Below, piece after piece: positions 27,042 to 35,183 of a stretch of DNA of 64,000 nt. The notes beneath the pieces were generated by a model, which did not search any database, was not told where the DNA came from, and was given only the letters and a program-made list of their open reading frames with translations. The translations under genes were made by a program, and so were the position numbers. How positions within the stretch are numbered: position 1 is the first letter of the stretch; every line of letters starts with the position of its first letter. This DNA is from an uncultured Polaribacter sp. GTDB lineage: Bacteria > Bacteroidota > Bacteroidia > Flavobacteriales > Flavobacteriaceae. The DNA lies in contig NZ_CANMVP010000009.1 of the NCBI RefSeq assembly GCF_947501385.1, forward strand, positions 91,654 through 155,653, read 5' to 3'.

Positions 27042-27710
27042 ATGTCAAAACACAAAAATTACGAGAGAAATGTATTTATAAATTGTCCTTTTGACGATAA
27101 ATATTTTGACCTACTACAAACTTTAATTTTTACAATTTGTTATTACAATTTTACTCCTAGAATAAGTTTAGAAAATTCTGATTCTGGACAGTCAAGACTA
27201 GAAAAAATTATTACGTTAATTAAAGAATCAAAATATTCTGTTCATGATTTGTCTAGGCTTCAATCTAAATCATCAGAAGAATATTACCGCTTAAATATGC
27301 CTTTTGAACTTGGAATTGATTATGGATTGAGGAGATTTAATTCAGATTATTCTGACAAAAAATCCTTAATTCTAGAAAAAGAAAAATTCGACTATATGAA
27401 AGCCATATCAGATATTAATGGTTTTGATATTAAAAATCATTTAGATATACCAGTAAAATTGGTTGAATGTGTGAGAGCATGGTTTTCAGAAACGGTTAAA
27501 CTTACAAATTTGAATGGCTCAGATAAAGTTTACTCTGATTTTATTGATTTTAATACTGAATTATTCCAAGTTAAAATGGTAAAATATCAAGCAGAGCATA
27601 ATACAACGCAGTCAGAAAGATTTGCTAAAAAAGAAATTGAAGAAATAACAATACCAGAATATATAATTGAAATTGAAGAATGGAAAAGCAGAAAACTAAC
27701 AAAAAAATAA
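27042..27710 (+). CDS. Nucleoside deoxyribosyltransferase/TIR-like protein, candidate defence effector
   Basis: A 222-aa cytoplasmic protein. It begins with RNVFINCPFDDKYFDLLQTL (beta strand-loop-helix), then ISLENSDSGQSRLEKIITLI and KYSVHDLSRLQ, followed by YYRLNMPFELGIDYG. The arrangement of a Rossmann-like start and a Glu at E89 in PFELG is like nucleoside 2-deoxyribosyltransferase and related TIR/SEFIR-like NAD-processing folds. I recall this family as uncharacterised and often in accessory loci. Hydrolysis of a nucleotide or NAD is a plausible activity but is inference. The second half is helical and may be regulatory. Confidence 0.6.
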   Translation: MSKHKNYERNVFINCPFDDKYFDLLQTLIFTICYYNFTPRISLENSDSGQSRLEKIITLIKESKYSVHDLSRLQSKSSEEYYRLNMPFELGIDYGLRRFNSDYSDKKSLILEKEKFDYMKAISDINGFDIKNHLDIPVKLVECVRAWFSETVKLTNLNGSDKVYSDFIDFNTELFQVKMVKYQAEHNTTQSERFAKKEIEEITIPEYIIEIEEWKSRKLTKK

Positions 27711-27891
27711 ATAGTTTTTTTGATAAAACTCCAAAATTTATACTCTGATTTGGTTTCTTAATCTATTTTCTCAAATAATTTAATCCATAATCTAAAACTA
27801 AGTATAGAAAATTTAAGAAGTAATTAATTCGTTTCACTTTTTTTAAAATTCGAATTGATGTAACTTGCAGTCTTATCCAAAGAAAGGAATT

Positions 27892-29736
27892 ATGCAGAAC
27901 AATAAATTACTCAATTATATTAAAAATGTATTAGATCATATGCCAACAAATTGGTTGCATCTAACAACACATCGCCTTGATATTTATAATGAAGAATTGG
28001 CAAAAACGCAATTTTTAAATCAGTTTGAAAGCTTATTTGATACCAATAATTTTCAAAAACCGGTACTAAACCAATTACCCACTGCATATGATTATATTCG
28101 ATTGGGTCATCCCTTATCTTGTATTTTAGAATGGAGTATTGCTAATTTGAATAGCTTAAAATCAAAAAATGTAATTAGTTTTTCTTCGGAAACTATTCCT
28201 CTTTTAGCTATTTTAAGAACAAATTTATTAGCCAATAAAAATACTCGAATTCTTTATACAGATCAATTACCAAAATCTTTTAATGCTGAAGTACTAAAAG
28301 CTATTTATGGTTATCAATTTGATTTACAAAAAGTTGAAGAGAAATCAGAAATTACTACTTTTGATGAAAGTACCATTTTCATTTCACAAGAAGATAAAAT
28401 TTCAACGAGTAACCTCAACCCGAATATTGATTTTTCTATCAATATCTACGATAACCTTGGTAGTATCTTATTGATAAACGGCAAACAAAATGAAGCTTAT
28501 ATTTCAGCTATTCAGCATGTAAGAAGAAGAGAAACCATTGCGATGACGCCATCAGATGCGCTTACTGCTCTAAAAATTCTAACTAAGCAATCTTCATTTG
28601 AAAATCAAAAGAATACTATAGAGAACGATAAAACAAGTGTTTTAAATTCAATTAAAGAAATTACAGGTACCACTTTAAAACCGCTAGTTGGTTCTAGTGG
28701 ATTGTCTGTTCAATATGCAATTATGATGGGATTGGTTCATCATGCACAAGAAAACCAACCCAAAAAGGCAATTAAATTTATAGTTCCTCCAAATTGTTAT
28801 GGTGGTACAAATGACCAAGCAAGACGTGTTGCTGCTTGTTTAGATAATGTGGAAGTAGTTGACTTACCTGTAGATGGTAATCATGATATGGTACAAAGCA
28901 TTCATACCGTTTTAGATAAAATTGCTAAAGAAGATGCTGTGCCTTATATCATTGCAGAAATTCCAACAAATCCTAGAGTTGAAGTTCCTGATTTACAAAA
29001 ATTAAAGGAAGCGTTGAGTAAAGTAAGAAAAACTTCAAGTGGAAAAACTGCGATTGATCCTGTTTTTATTTTAGACCAAACATTTTGCCCCAATATTCAC
29101 TTTTTAGGTGAAGGAGAAATACTTTCAACGGTAAGAACCATTTCGTATGCTAGTGGATCGAAATTTCCAAGTGGTGGAAAATGTACCGCTGGCTATGTGG
29201 TTGGAAACAGCAAAACAGCCACTTTAATGGAAAAAATAGCAATCCATTTAGAACTTTGCGATAATGAAGCTACAGGCCTTCAATATAAAATATTGGCAGA
29301 ACAATTGCCTTCTATGAATCAGAGAATTAAAGAAGCATATAAAAATACACGCGAATTTGTAGCTTTTATTCAAGAGACGTTACCTGAAGCAAAAATCAAT
29401 TTTGTTTCTGAAAACCTAGCCGAACAGGGGTTTACACCTTCTGTATTTTCATTAGACTTGCCAACTAAAGGAAATACTGCTGAAGAAAAAGAGTCTTATA
29501 AAAGAGAATTGAATCATAAATTAATCAATTTAATGATTACAGAGATTCCTAATGAAAGCAAGTATTGTGTGAGTTATGGACAGTTAAAAGGTTGTTATTG
29601 GACCATTCCTGCAACCTCTACACAAGGTACTACAAAAGAAGGCGACAAGGATTATATTGCTAGAGTTTCTGTTTCTCCTGATTTAGATTTGGAACATCAT
29701 AAAAAGGTCTTTTTAGATTTTGTTGAAAGGATTTAG
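27892..29736 (+). CDS. Atypical PLP-dependent Cys/Met-metabolism family enzyme
   Basis: A 614-aa fold-type I PLP enzyme of the cystathionine synthase/lyase group. The PLP region is clear: IAEIPTNPRVEVPDL, the Asp in FILDQTFCPN, and ASGSKFPSGGKCTAGYVVG with the Schiff-base lysine at K424. It is about 200 residues longer than normal MetB/MetC enzymes because of an N-terminal extension (to about residue 250) with its own alpha/beta character (VISFSSETIPLLAILRTNLL). The start is ATG 27892, preceded by an AAAGAAAGG purine run. It may be a lyase or synthase acting on sulfur amino acids; the exact reaction cannot be told. Neighbours give no hint. Confidence 0.75.
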   Translation: MQNNKLLNYIKNVLDHMPTNWLHLTTHRLDIYNEELAKTQFLNQFESLFDTNNFQKPVLNQLPTAYDYIRLGHPLSCILEWSIANLNSLKSKNVISFSSETIPLLAILRTNLLANKNTRILYTDQLPKSFNAEVLKAIYGYQFDLQKVEEKSEITTFDESTIFISQEDKISTSNLNPNIDFSINIYDNLGSILLINGKQNEAYISAIQHVRRRETIAMTPSDALTALKILTKQSSFENQKNTIENDKTSVLNSIKEITGTTLKPLVGSSGLSVQYAIMMGLVHHAQENQPKKAIKFIVPPNCYGGTNDQARRVAACLDNVEVVDLPVDGNHDMVQSIHTVLDKIAKEDAVPYIIAEIPTNPRVEVPDLQKLKEALSKVRKTSSGKTAIDPVFILDQTFCPNIHFLGEGEILSTVRTISYASGSKFPSGGKCTAGYVVGNSKTATLMEKIAIHLELCDNEATGLQYKILAEQLPSMNQRIKEAYKNTREFVAFIQETLPEAKINFVSENLAEQGFTPSVFSLDLPTKGNTAEEKESYKRELNHKLINLMITEIPNESKYCVSYGQLKGCYWTIPATSTQGTTKEGDKDYIARVSVSPDLDLEHHKKVFLDFVERI

Positions 29737-29900
29737 GGGTTTTTAAATAATGAAAATTCTATGATTTTTATAATTCTCGAAGGAATTAGCAAACTTGACT
29801 TTCTGAAAAAAAACCGCTAACTTCGTTTAACTTCTGATATAAAACATTAAAACGTTGCATATCATAATAGTTACAAACAATTAAAAACCGAAAATCACGA

Positions 29901-30407
29901 ATGAAGAAAATTAATTTTATTATCACAATAGTTACACTATTAATATTAAGTTCTTGCTCCTCAAATGATGAAACTGAACCTGAAAATAATTTATCTATAA
30001 TTGGAGAATGGAATTCAAAAAGTTTTATCGCAGATGAACCTCTATTTGATATGAACAAAGATGGAATAAACTCAACTGAATTTCTTGAAGAACTCCCTTG
30101 TAGATATTCTAAATTTGTTTTTAATACGGACAAAACTTTCTATCAAGAAAATAACTTTTGGGATTCTGACTCAAATGGAAATTATATTTGCTTAACTGGT
30201 TCGGATTTATCAACGACAAGTGGAACTTATGAAGTAAATTCAGGTTTTAGTATTTTGACTCTTAAAGTAGGAACAAATTCGGTCAATATTGAAATAGAAT
30301 TTGATGGAAATACATTTTCTCATAGGTCAACTTCTGAATTTTTCAATTTAGATGCAAATGGAAATAATAAAGAAATTTACGGAGAAATATTTTACGAAAG
30401 GAATTAA
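29901..30407 (+). CDS. Lipocalin-like lipoprotein
   Basis: A 168-aa lipoprotein: signal peptide and lipobox LILSSCSS (Cys at about residue 19), followed by an acidic linker and the lipocalin-like pattern SIIGEWNSKSFIAD ... YSKFVFNTDKTFYQENNFW ... SGTYEVNSGFSILTL typical of small eight-stranded envelope proteins of Bacteroidetes. Function unknown. The stop codon (30405-30407) directly abuts a 133-nt inverted-repeat-bounded element, so gene and repeat may have moved together. Confidence 0.7.
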   Translation: MKKINFIITIVTLLILSSCSSNDETEPENNLSIIGEWNSKSFIADEPLFDMNKDGINSTEFLEELPCRYSKFVFNTDKTFYQENNFWDSDSNGNYICLTGSDLSTTSGTYEVNSGFSILTLKVGTNSVNIEIEFDGNTFSHRSTSEFFNLDANGNNKEIYGEIFYERN

Positions 30408-30540
30408 AACTGTTTGTAAGCCGTATATAATTTATTGCTAGTTCTAGCCTACTTACGAAAATACTCGCGGATTTTCTATTCGGTTTGTATTTGCTAAATT
30501 AGGTGCTTAAAACACGCAACAAACCATATACAAAACAGTT
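30408..30540. repeat. MITE-like 133-nt element with terminal inverted repeats
   Basis: The left end AACTGTTTGTA (30408-30418) and the right end TACAAAACAGTT (30529-30540) are inverted copies differing by one T. The interior contains TTGCTAGTTCTAGCC and ACTCGCGGATTTTC and is more GC-rich than its surroundings. It carries no gene. I recall closely similar intergenic copies in other Flavobacteriaceae, which would make it a dispersed miniature element; that part is memory, not seen here. It starts at the base after the lipoprotein stop codon. Confidence 0.6.
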
Positions 30541-30613
30541 AAACGAAATCATTCATAAAACAAAAAGCGCAAATTCAAAATTTGCACTTTTTTATCTTAA
30601 TTTACTAAATCAA

Positions 30614-31663
30614 TTACTCACTCTTCAACCCATTCCACCCTTGAGCCTTCAACTCAATTTCTTGCGCTGCTCTTGTAACCAAATTCAACCCTTGGTTTTC
30701 TGCGGTAATATGCCCAATAATAGAAAAATTAGGATTGTCTTTTATTTGATCAAAAGCTGCAATAGGCACTGTAAATAAAAGCTCATAATCTTCACCTCCA
30801 CTTAAAGCAACCATGGTAGCATCTAGTTCAAACTCTTCACAAGTAGCAATAACTTGCGGATCTAAAGGCAATTTATCTTCGTAGACCTTACAACCCACTT
30901 TACTTTGCGTACAGATATGAAACAATTCAGATGAAAGTCCGTCAGAAATATCAATCATAGCCGTTGGTTTTACGTCCAGTTCTTTTAATATTCCCGCAAT
31001 ATCTTTACGAGCTTCAGGCTTTAATTGACGTTCAATTAAATACGTATAATTGTCTAAATCTGGTTGATTGTTAGGGTCTACTTTAAACACTTCTTTTTCT
31101 CTTTCTAAGACTTGCAAACCTAAATAGGCTGCGCCTAAATCGCCAGAAACGACTACTAAATCAGTTTCTTTTGCACCATCTCTATAAACAACCTCATCTT
31201 TTTCAACTTTACCAATGGCAGTTACAGAAATCAATATTCCTTTGGTAGAAGAAGTGGTATCGCCACCAACCAAATCTACAGAATAGGTTTCACAAGCCAA
31301 TTGAATTCCTGCATACAATTCTTCAATTGCCTCTAAAGGAAAACGATTAGAAACAGCAATTGAAACGGTAATTTGCTCTGCAACACCATTCATGGCATAC
31401 ACATCAGATAAATTTACCATAACAGCCTTATACCCTAAATGCTTTAATGGCATATAGCTTAAATCGAAATGAACGCCTTCTATCAACAAATCTGTAGTCA
31501 CCAACGTTTGTTTTTCGGAAGCATCTAAAACGGCAGCATCATCACCAACTCCTTTGATTGTAGATGCATTTTCGACCTTAAAATATTGAGTAATATGTTT
31601 TATCAAACCAAACTCGCCAAGTTCAGCTAAGGATGTTTTTTGTGTATTTTTATCTTCTAACAT
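30614..31663 (-). CDS. thiL: Thiamine-monophosphate kinase
   Basis: A 349-aa cytoplasmic kinase converting thiamine phosphate to thiamine diphosphate. AIR-synthase-like motifs: GEFGLIKHITQYF, VGDDAAVLDAS (Mg/ATP binding), TTDLLIEGVHFDLSY, VGGDTTSSTKG and AMIDISDGLSSEL. Full length. No TPP riboswitch-like sequence is visible upstream, and no other thi gene is in the window, so this is an isolated housekeeping copy. Confidence 0.94.
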   Translation of the reverse strand: MLEDKNTQKTSLAELGEFGLIKHITQYFKVENASTIKGVGDDAAVLDASEKQTLVTTDLLIEGVHFDLSYMPLKHLGYKAVMVNLSDVYAMNGVAEQITVSIAVSNRFPLEAIEELYAGIQLACETYSVDLVGGDTTSSTKGILISVTAIGKVEKDEVVYRDGAKETDLVVVSGDLGAAYLGLQVLEREKEVFKVDPNNQPDLDNYTYLIERQLKPEARKDIAGILKELDVKPTAMIDISDGLSSELFHICTQSKVGCKVYEDKLPLDPQVIATCEEFELDATMVALSGGEDYELLFTVPIAAFDQIKDNPNFSIIGHITAENQGLNLVTRAAQEIELKAQGWNGLKSE

Positions 31664-31811
31664 GCTGCAAAGATAGGTACAATCTTAAAAATTAAAGAGT
31701 TCCTTTGACAGAGAAGTAAAAATAATATCACTATTTTTGATTCTATCGTTCATATATACTAAATATTGAAAATTGCGTTCTAATAACAAAGCCAAATTAA
31801 TACTCCGAAAA

Positions 31812-33026
31812 ATGATAAAAAAAAGCCTCTTTATATGTATTCTAATCGTTTTCAGTTGCACGAAAAAAGATGTTATAGAACAAGAAAATCAAACGTTAAC
31901 AAATGCTATAGCAATCTGTGAAAATGGCTTCGCAGGAGCATATCCTTGTAATGACTATGATTTACTAGCGCATATAACTTTAGAAGAAATTGCAGGAGAA
32001 AATACAGAAGGAAACGATTCTTGGGGTTGGGTAGATCCTGTTACAAATAGTGAATATGCTTTAATGTGCACAAACAAAGGTGTTTCTTTTATTGATATTA
32101 CAAATCCTGCGGAAACGAAGATTATCGGCTTTTTAAAAACAAGAACAGAAAATAGCCTTTGGCGAGACGTAAAAGTCTACAATAATAGGGCGTATATTGT
32201 TAGTGAAGCTGCCAACCATGGAATGCAAGTTTTTAATTTAAGTAGATTACGAGAAGCAACAAATACTCCAGTAGAGTTTACAGCTGATAAAGAGTATACA
32301 GATTTTGGGAAAGCACATAATATTGTAATTAATGAAACTAGTGGTTTTGCCTATGCCGTTGGAACAAACACTTTTTCTGGCGGGCCACATTTTGTAGATA
32401 TCAACATCCCTTTAAATCCAGCATCTTCTGGTGGTTATGCAAATGATGCATATTCCCATGATGCACAAGTAGTAACGTATAATGGTCCAGACACAGCGTA
32501 TACAGGAAAAGAAATTTTAATTGGTAGTAATGAGAATGAAGTTGTGATTGTAGATGTTACAGACAAACAAAACCCTACACAAATCTCATCAATAAGTTAT
32601 GCAAATATTGGCTATACACACCAAGGATGGTTTACAGACGATTTTAAATATTTTATTCTGGGTGATGAGACAGATGAATTAGAAAAAGGTGTAAACACAA
32701 GAACCATTATTTTCGATTTTTCAGATTTAGACAACCCAAAGCATCATTTTGATTATTTAGGAAAATCTGCAGCAATTGATCATAACGGATATGTAAAAGG
32801 CAATCTATTTTTTCAGGCAAATTATACTGCTGGAGTAAGAATTTTAGATATTTCTGATATTGAAAATAAAAATTTTACAGAAATCGGGTACTTTGATACA
32901 CATCCAGAAAATGACAACACCGCTTTTAATGGTGCTTGGAATGTATATCCTTATTTACCAAGTGGTAATATTATTATTAGCGATATCAATCGTGGTTTGT
33001 TTGTCATTAGAAAAAGTAAAACCTAA
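31812..33026 (+). CDS. Choice-of-anchor B family lipoprotein with LVIVD-type repeats
   Basis: A 404-aa lipoprotein (MIKKSLFICILIVFSC, Cys about 16). The body is a beta-propeller of LVIVD-like repeats: EYALMCTNKGVSFIDITNPA, ENEVVIVDVTDKQNPTQISS, TAGVRILDISDIENKNFTEI, GNIIISDINRGLFVI; it also has the conserved HDAQVVTYNGPD and SHD/YTHQGW motifs seen in choice-of-anchor B proteins. The start at 31812 gives a proper lipoprotein signal; the longer frame does not. It is the first of four closely spaced genes ending in the MbnP and di-heme peroxidase genes. Confidence 0.75.
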   Translation: MIKKSLFICILIVFSCTKKDVIEQENQTLTNAIAICENGFAGAYPCNDYDLLAHITLEEIAGENTEGNDSWGWVDPVTNSEYALMCTNKGVSFIDITNPAETKIIGFLKTRTENSLWRDVKVYNNRAYIVSEAANHGMQVFNLSRLREATNTPVEFTADKEYTDFGKAHNIVINETSGFAYAVGTNTFSGGPHFVDINIPLNPASSGGYANDAYSHDAQVVTYNGPDTAYTGKEILIGSNENEVVIVDVTDKQNPTQISSISYANIGYTHQGWFTDDFKYFILGDETDELEKGVNTRTIIFDFSDLDNPKHHFDYLGKSAAIDHNGYVKGNLFFQANYTAGVRILDISDIENKNFTEIGYFDTHPENDNTAFNGAWNVYPYLPSGNIIISDINRGLFVIRKSKT

Positions 33027-33032
33027 TTTCTT

Positions 33033-34361
33033 GTGAAAAAATATTGGTTTGTTATCTGCATTTTATTTCTATTAAACTGTTCGAAATCTGAAATTCTTTT
33101 TACTGATGAAAATGAAATTCTAAATAACACGATCATTACTGTAAATACTTTAGGAGGCTCTAAAAATGACGCTTTTAATGCTGTCATACAAACAGCAGAG
33201 GGCGGTTATATTACGGCTGGTTTTACACAAAGTAATAACGGAGATATCAATACAAAAACAAACGAATCTTTCGATTTTTGGATTTTAAAATTTACTTCAG
33301 AAAGTGTTCTTCAATGGCAAAAAACTTTCGGTGGATCAAAAGATGATAGAGCCTCAGCAATTGTTCAAACTTTAGAGGGTGGTTTTGCCGTTTTAGGATA
33401 TACCCAAAGTTCAGATGTAGATATCTCAGAAAATGCAGGATCTAAAGATTTTTGGTTGTTAAAACTTTCCAATAACGGAAACGTACTTTGGCAGAAAACA
33501 TTTGGCTTCTCTGGAGCAGATTACGGAACTTCTTTATTAGAAACAAATGATGGTGGATTCCTACTCACTGGCGTTTTAGATGTTTCTGCTTCTGGCGGAC
33601 AAGGAAATGCAAAATCTGCTGCAATAAAACATGCTGGTGGAGATTATTGGGCGATAAAAACAGACAATGCTGGTAATTTAGAATGGAGTAAATTTTTTGG
33701 CGGTTCGTTTACAGACATTCCTTTAGGCGTTGTAGAAACTCAGGACAATAGTTTTGTGATTGCGGGCTCTTCAGACAGTAATGATTTCAATATTAAAAAC
33801 AATAATGGAGCCTATGATTTTTGGCTTACAAAAATATCTTCCAGAGGAAATTTAATCTGGGAAAAAAGTTTTGGGGGTTCACAAATTGATGAAGCTAGAG
33901 CAATTACAACCACAAATGATGGCAATTTTATAGTTGTTGGAGACACTAGAAGTTCAGACAAAAATGTTGCTATAAATAATGGAGCCGCAGATGTTTGGAT
34001 TCTTAAAATTTCTACTGAAGGAAATTTACTTTGGGAAAAAACATTTGGCGGAACCAATTTTGATGCTGCAAGAGCTGTTTCTAAAACCCAAGATAACGGC
34101 TTTATAATTGCAGGTAGTTCTAGAAGTTTAGACAATGGTTTCGAGAATAAAGGTCAGAATGATGCGCTTATTTTAAAAATTGATGCCAATGGAAATCTCT
34201 TATGGCAAAAAACCATTGGTGGTTCAGAAATCGATTTTTTATATGATGTAGTTGAATTAAATAACAACACCATCATTGCAGTTGGCGAAAGCAGTAGTTC
34301 AGACCAAGATGTTCTAGAAAATAAAGGTTTTACCGATGGGTTAATCATTCAAATAAAATAA
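33033..34361 (+). CDS. Repeat lipoprotein with seven to eight GGSxxD beta-propeller blades
   Basis: A 442-aa lipoprotein beginning with GTG (33033; MKKYWFVICILFLLNC). The mature part is made of repeats of about 60 residues such as TLGGSKNDAFNAVIQTAEGG, TFGGSKDDRASAIVQTLEGG, SFGGSQIDEARAITTTNDGN and TIGGSEIDFLYDVVEL, each with an ILKxxxxGxLxWQKTFGGS blade. This forms a propeller used for binding at the outer membrane. It starts 6 nt after the upstream lipoprotein and ends 2 nt before the MbnP gene, so it belongs to the same operon. Confidence 0.75.
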   Translation: MKKYWFVICILFLLNCSKSEILFTDENEILNNTIITVNTLGGSKNDAFNAVIQTAEGGYITAGFTQSNNGDINTKTNESFDFWILKFTSESVLQWQKTFGGSKDDRASAIVQTLEGGFAVLGYTQSSDVDISENAGSKDFWLLKLSNNGNVLWQKTFGFSGADYGTSLLETNDGGFLLTGVLDVSASGGQGNAKSAAIKHAGGDYWAIKTDNAGNLEWSKFFGGSFTDIPLGVVETQDNSFVIAGSSDSNDFNIKNNNGAYDFWLTKISSRGNLIWEKSFGGSQIDEARAITTTNDGNFIVVGDTRSSDKNVAINNGAADVWILKISTEGNLLWEKTFGGTNFDAARAVSKTQDNGFIIAGSSRSLDNGFENKGQNDALILKIDANGNLLWQKTIGGSEIDFLYDVVELNNNTIIAVGESSSSDQDVLENKGFTDGLIIQIK

Positions 34362-34363
34362 AA

Positions 34364-35098
34364 ATGAAAAAAATTATTTATGTAGTATTCGCAATAAGTC
34401 TTTTATTTTCATCTTGTACAAATGATGCTGAAAATACAAGTGTCACTTTAAAATTCACTCATTATTGGGATGATACAAAAATGACCAATCAAGATCTTAA
34501 TCAATTAAGATTCACAAATGCCAATGGCGAAAAGCTAAGTATAGAAAGGTTACGGTATGCGATTTCTAACATCAGTTTAATTGGGGGTAAAAATTATCAT
34601 TTAGTAGATTTTGGCGAAAACTTTGGAACCGCACTCACTATTTCAGATCTTACAGATGGCACTTATAATATTTCATTTCGGTTTGGTTTTTCTGATGAAG
34701 ATAATACAGATGGTATTTATAAAAATTTAAATTCTTTAAATTTTGATGTTCCAGGAATGTTAGGTGGTGGCTATCATTACATGCAATTTGATGGCAAGTT
34801 TTTGGATGATAGTAATCAAGAAATTGGTTTTAATTATCACACAATTAGAGCGGTAGACAGAACAGATCCTAACAATTTGGTTTTTCAAGACACTTCTTTT
34901 AAAGTCGATTTAGGTACGGTTGTAATTATAAACAATGCAGAGATTGAAGTTAGAATGAACGTTGCAGAATGGTTTAAAAATCCAAATACATGGAATTTAA
35001 ATGAACTGAATACGGTGTTAATGCCGAATTTTGAAGTTCAAAAAATGATGAGCGCTAATGGAAAATCGGTTTTTTCTTTGGGGGAAGTAAATCAATAA
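34364..35098 (+). CDS. MbnP-family lipoprotein, copper-binding partner
   Basis: A 244-aa lipoprotein (IVVFAISLLFSSC lipobox, Cys 18 or so). The pattern VTLKFTHYWDDTKM, LRFTNANGEKLSIERLRYAI and GTYNISFRFGFSDE identifies the MbnP family. In the characterised systems MbnP binds copper after a Trp is oxidised to kynurenine by its di-heme MauG-like partner MbnH, the type of protein encoded next. There is no methanobactin precursor or synthesis gene here, as is the case for most MbnP-MbnH pairs outside methanotrophs. A role in periplasmic or outer-membrane copper handling is inferred. Confidence 0.75.
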   Translation: MKKIIYVVFAISLLFSSCTNDAENTSVTLKFTHYWDDTKMTNQDLNQLRFTNANGEKLSIERLRYAISNISLIGGKNYHLVDFGENFGTALTISDLTDGTYNISFRFGFSDEDNTDGIYKNLNSLNFDVPGMLGGGYHYMQFDGKFLDDSNQEIGFNYHTIRAVDRTDPNNLVFQDTSFKVDLGTVVIINNAEIEVRMNVAEWFKNPNTWNLNELNTVLMPNFEVQKMMSANGKSVFSLGEVNQ

Positions 35099-35183
35099 AA
35101 CTATAAAGAACCTTAACTACCACATAGAAACATAGATGACAAAGAACGATGTGCCCTAATGTTTCTGTGTGGTAAAAAGTAAA

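Noticed and set aside
30408..30547. Integron attC site (GTTAAAC fits the GTTRRRY end)
   Set aside because: The expected RYYYAAC partner is not at the left end (ATTAAAACTG there), and there is no second site in direct orientation nor an integrase; a MITE-like repeat explains it better.
30503..30778. 91-aa open frame on the plus strand
   Set aside because: Lies over the 133-nt repeat and the antisense of the thiL 3' end; no sensible product.
31664..31811. TPP riboswitch near thiL
   Set aside because: No THI-box-like sequence is visible; the thiL leader is short and AT-rich.
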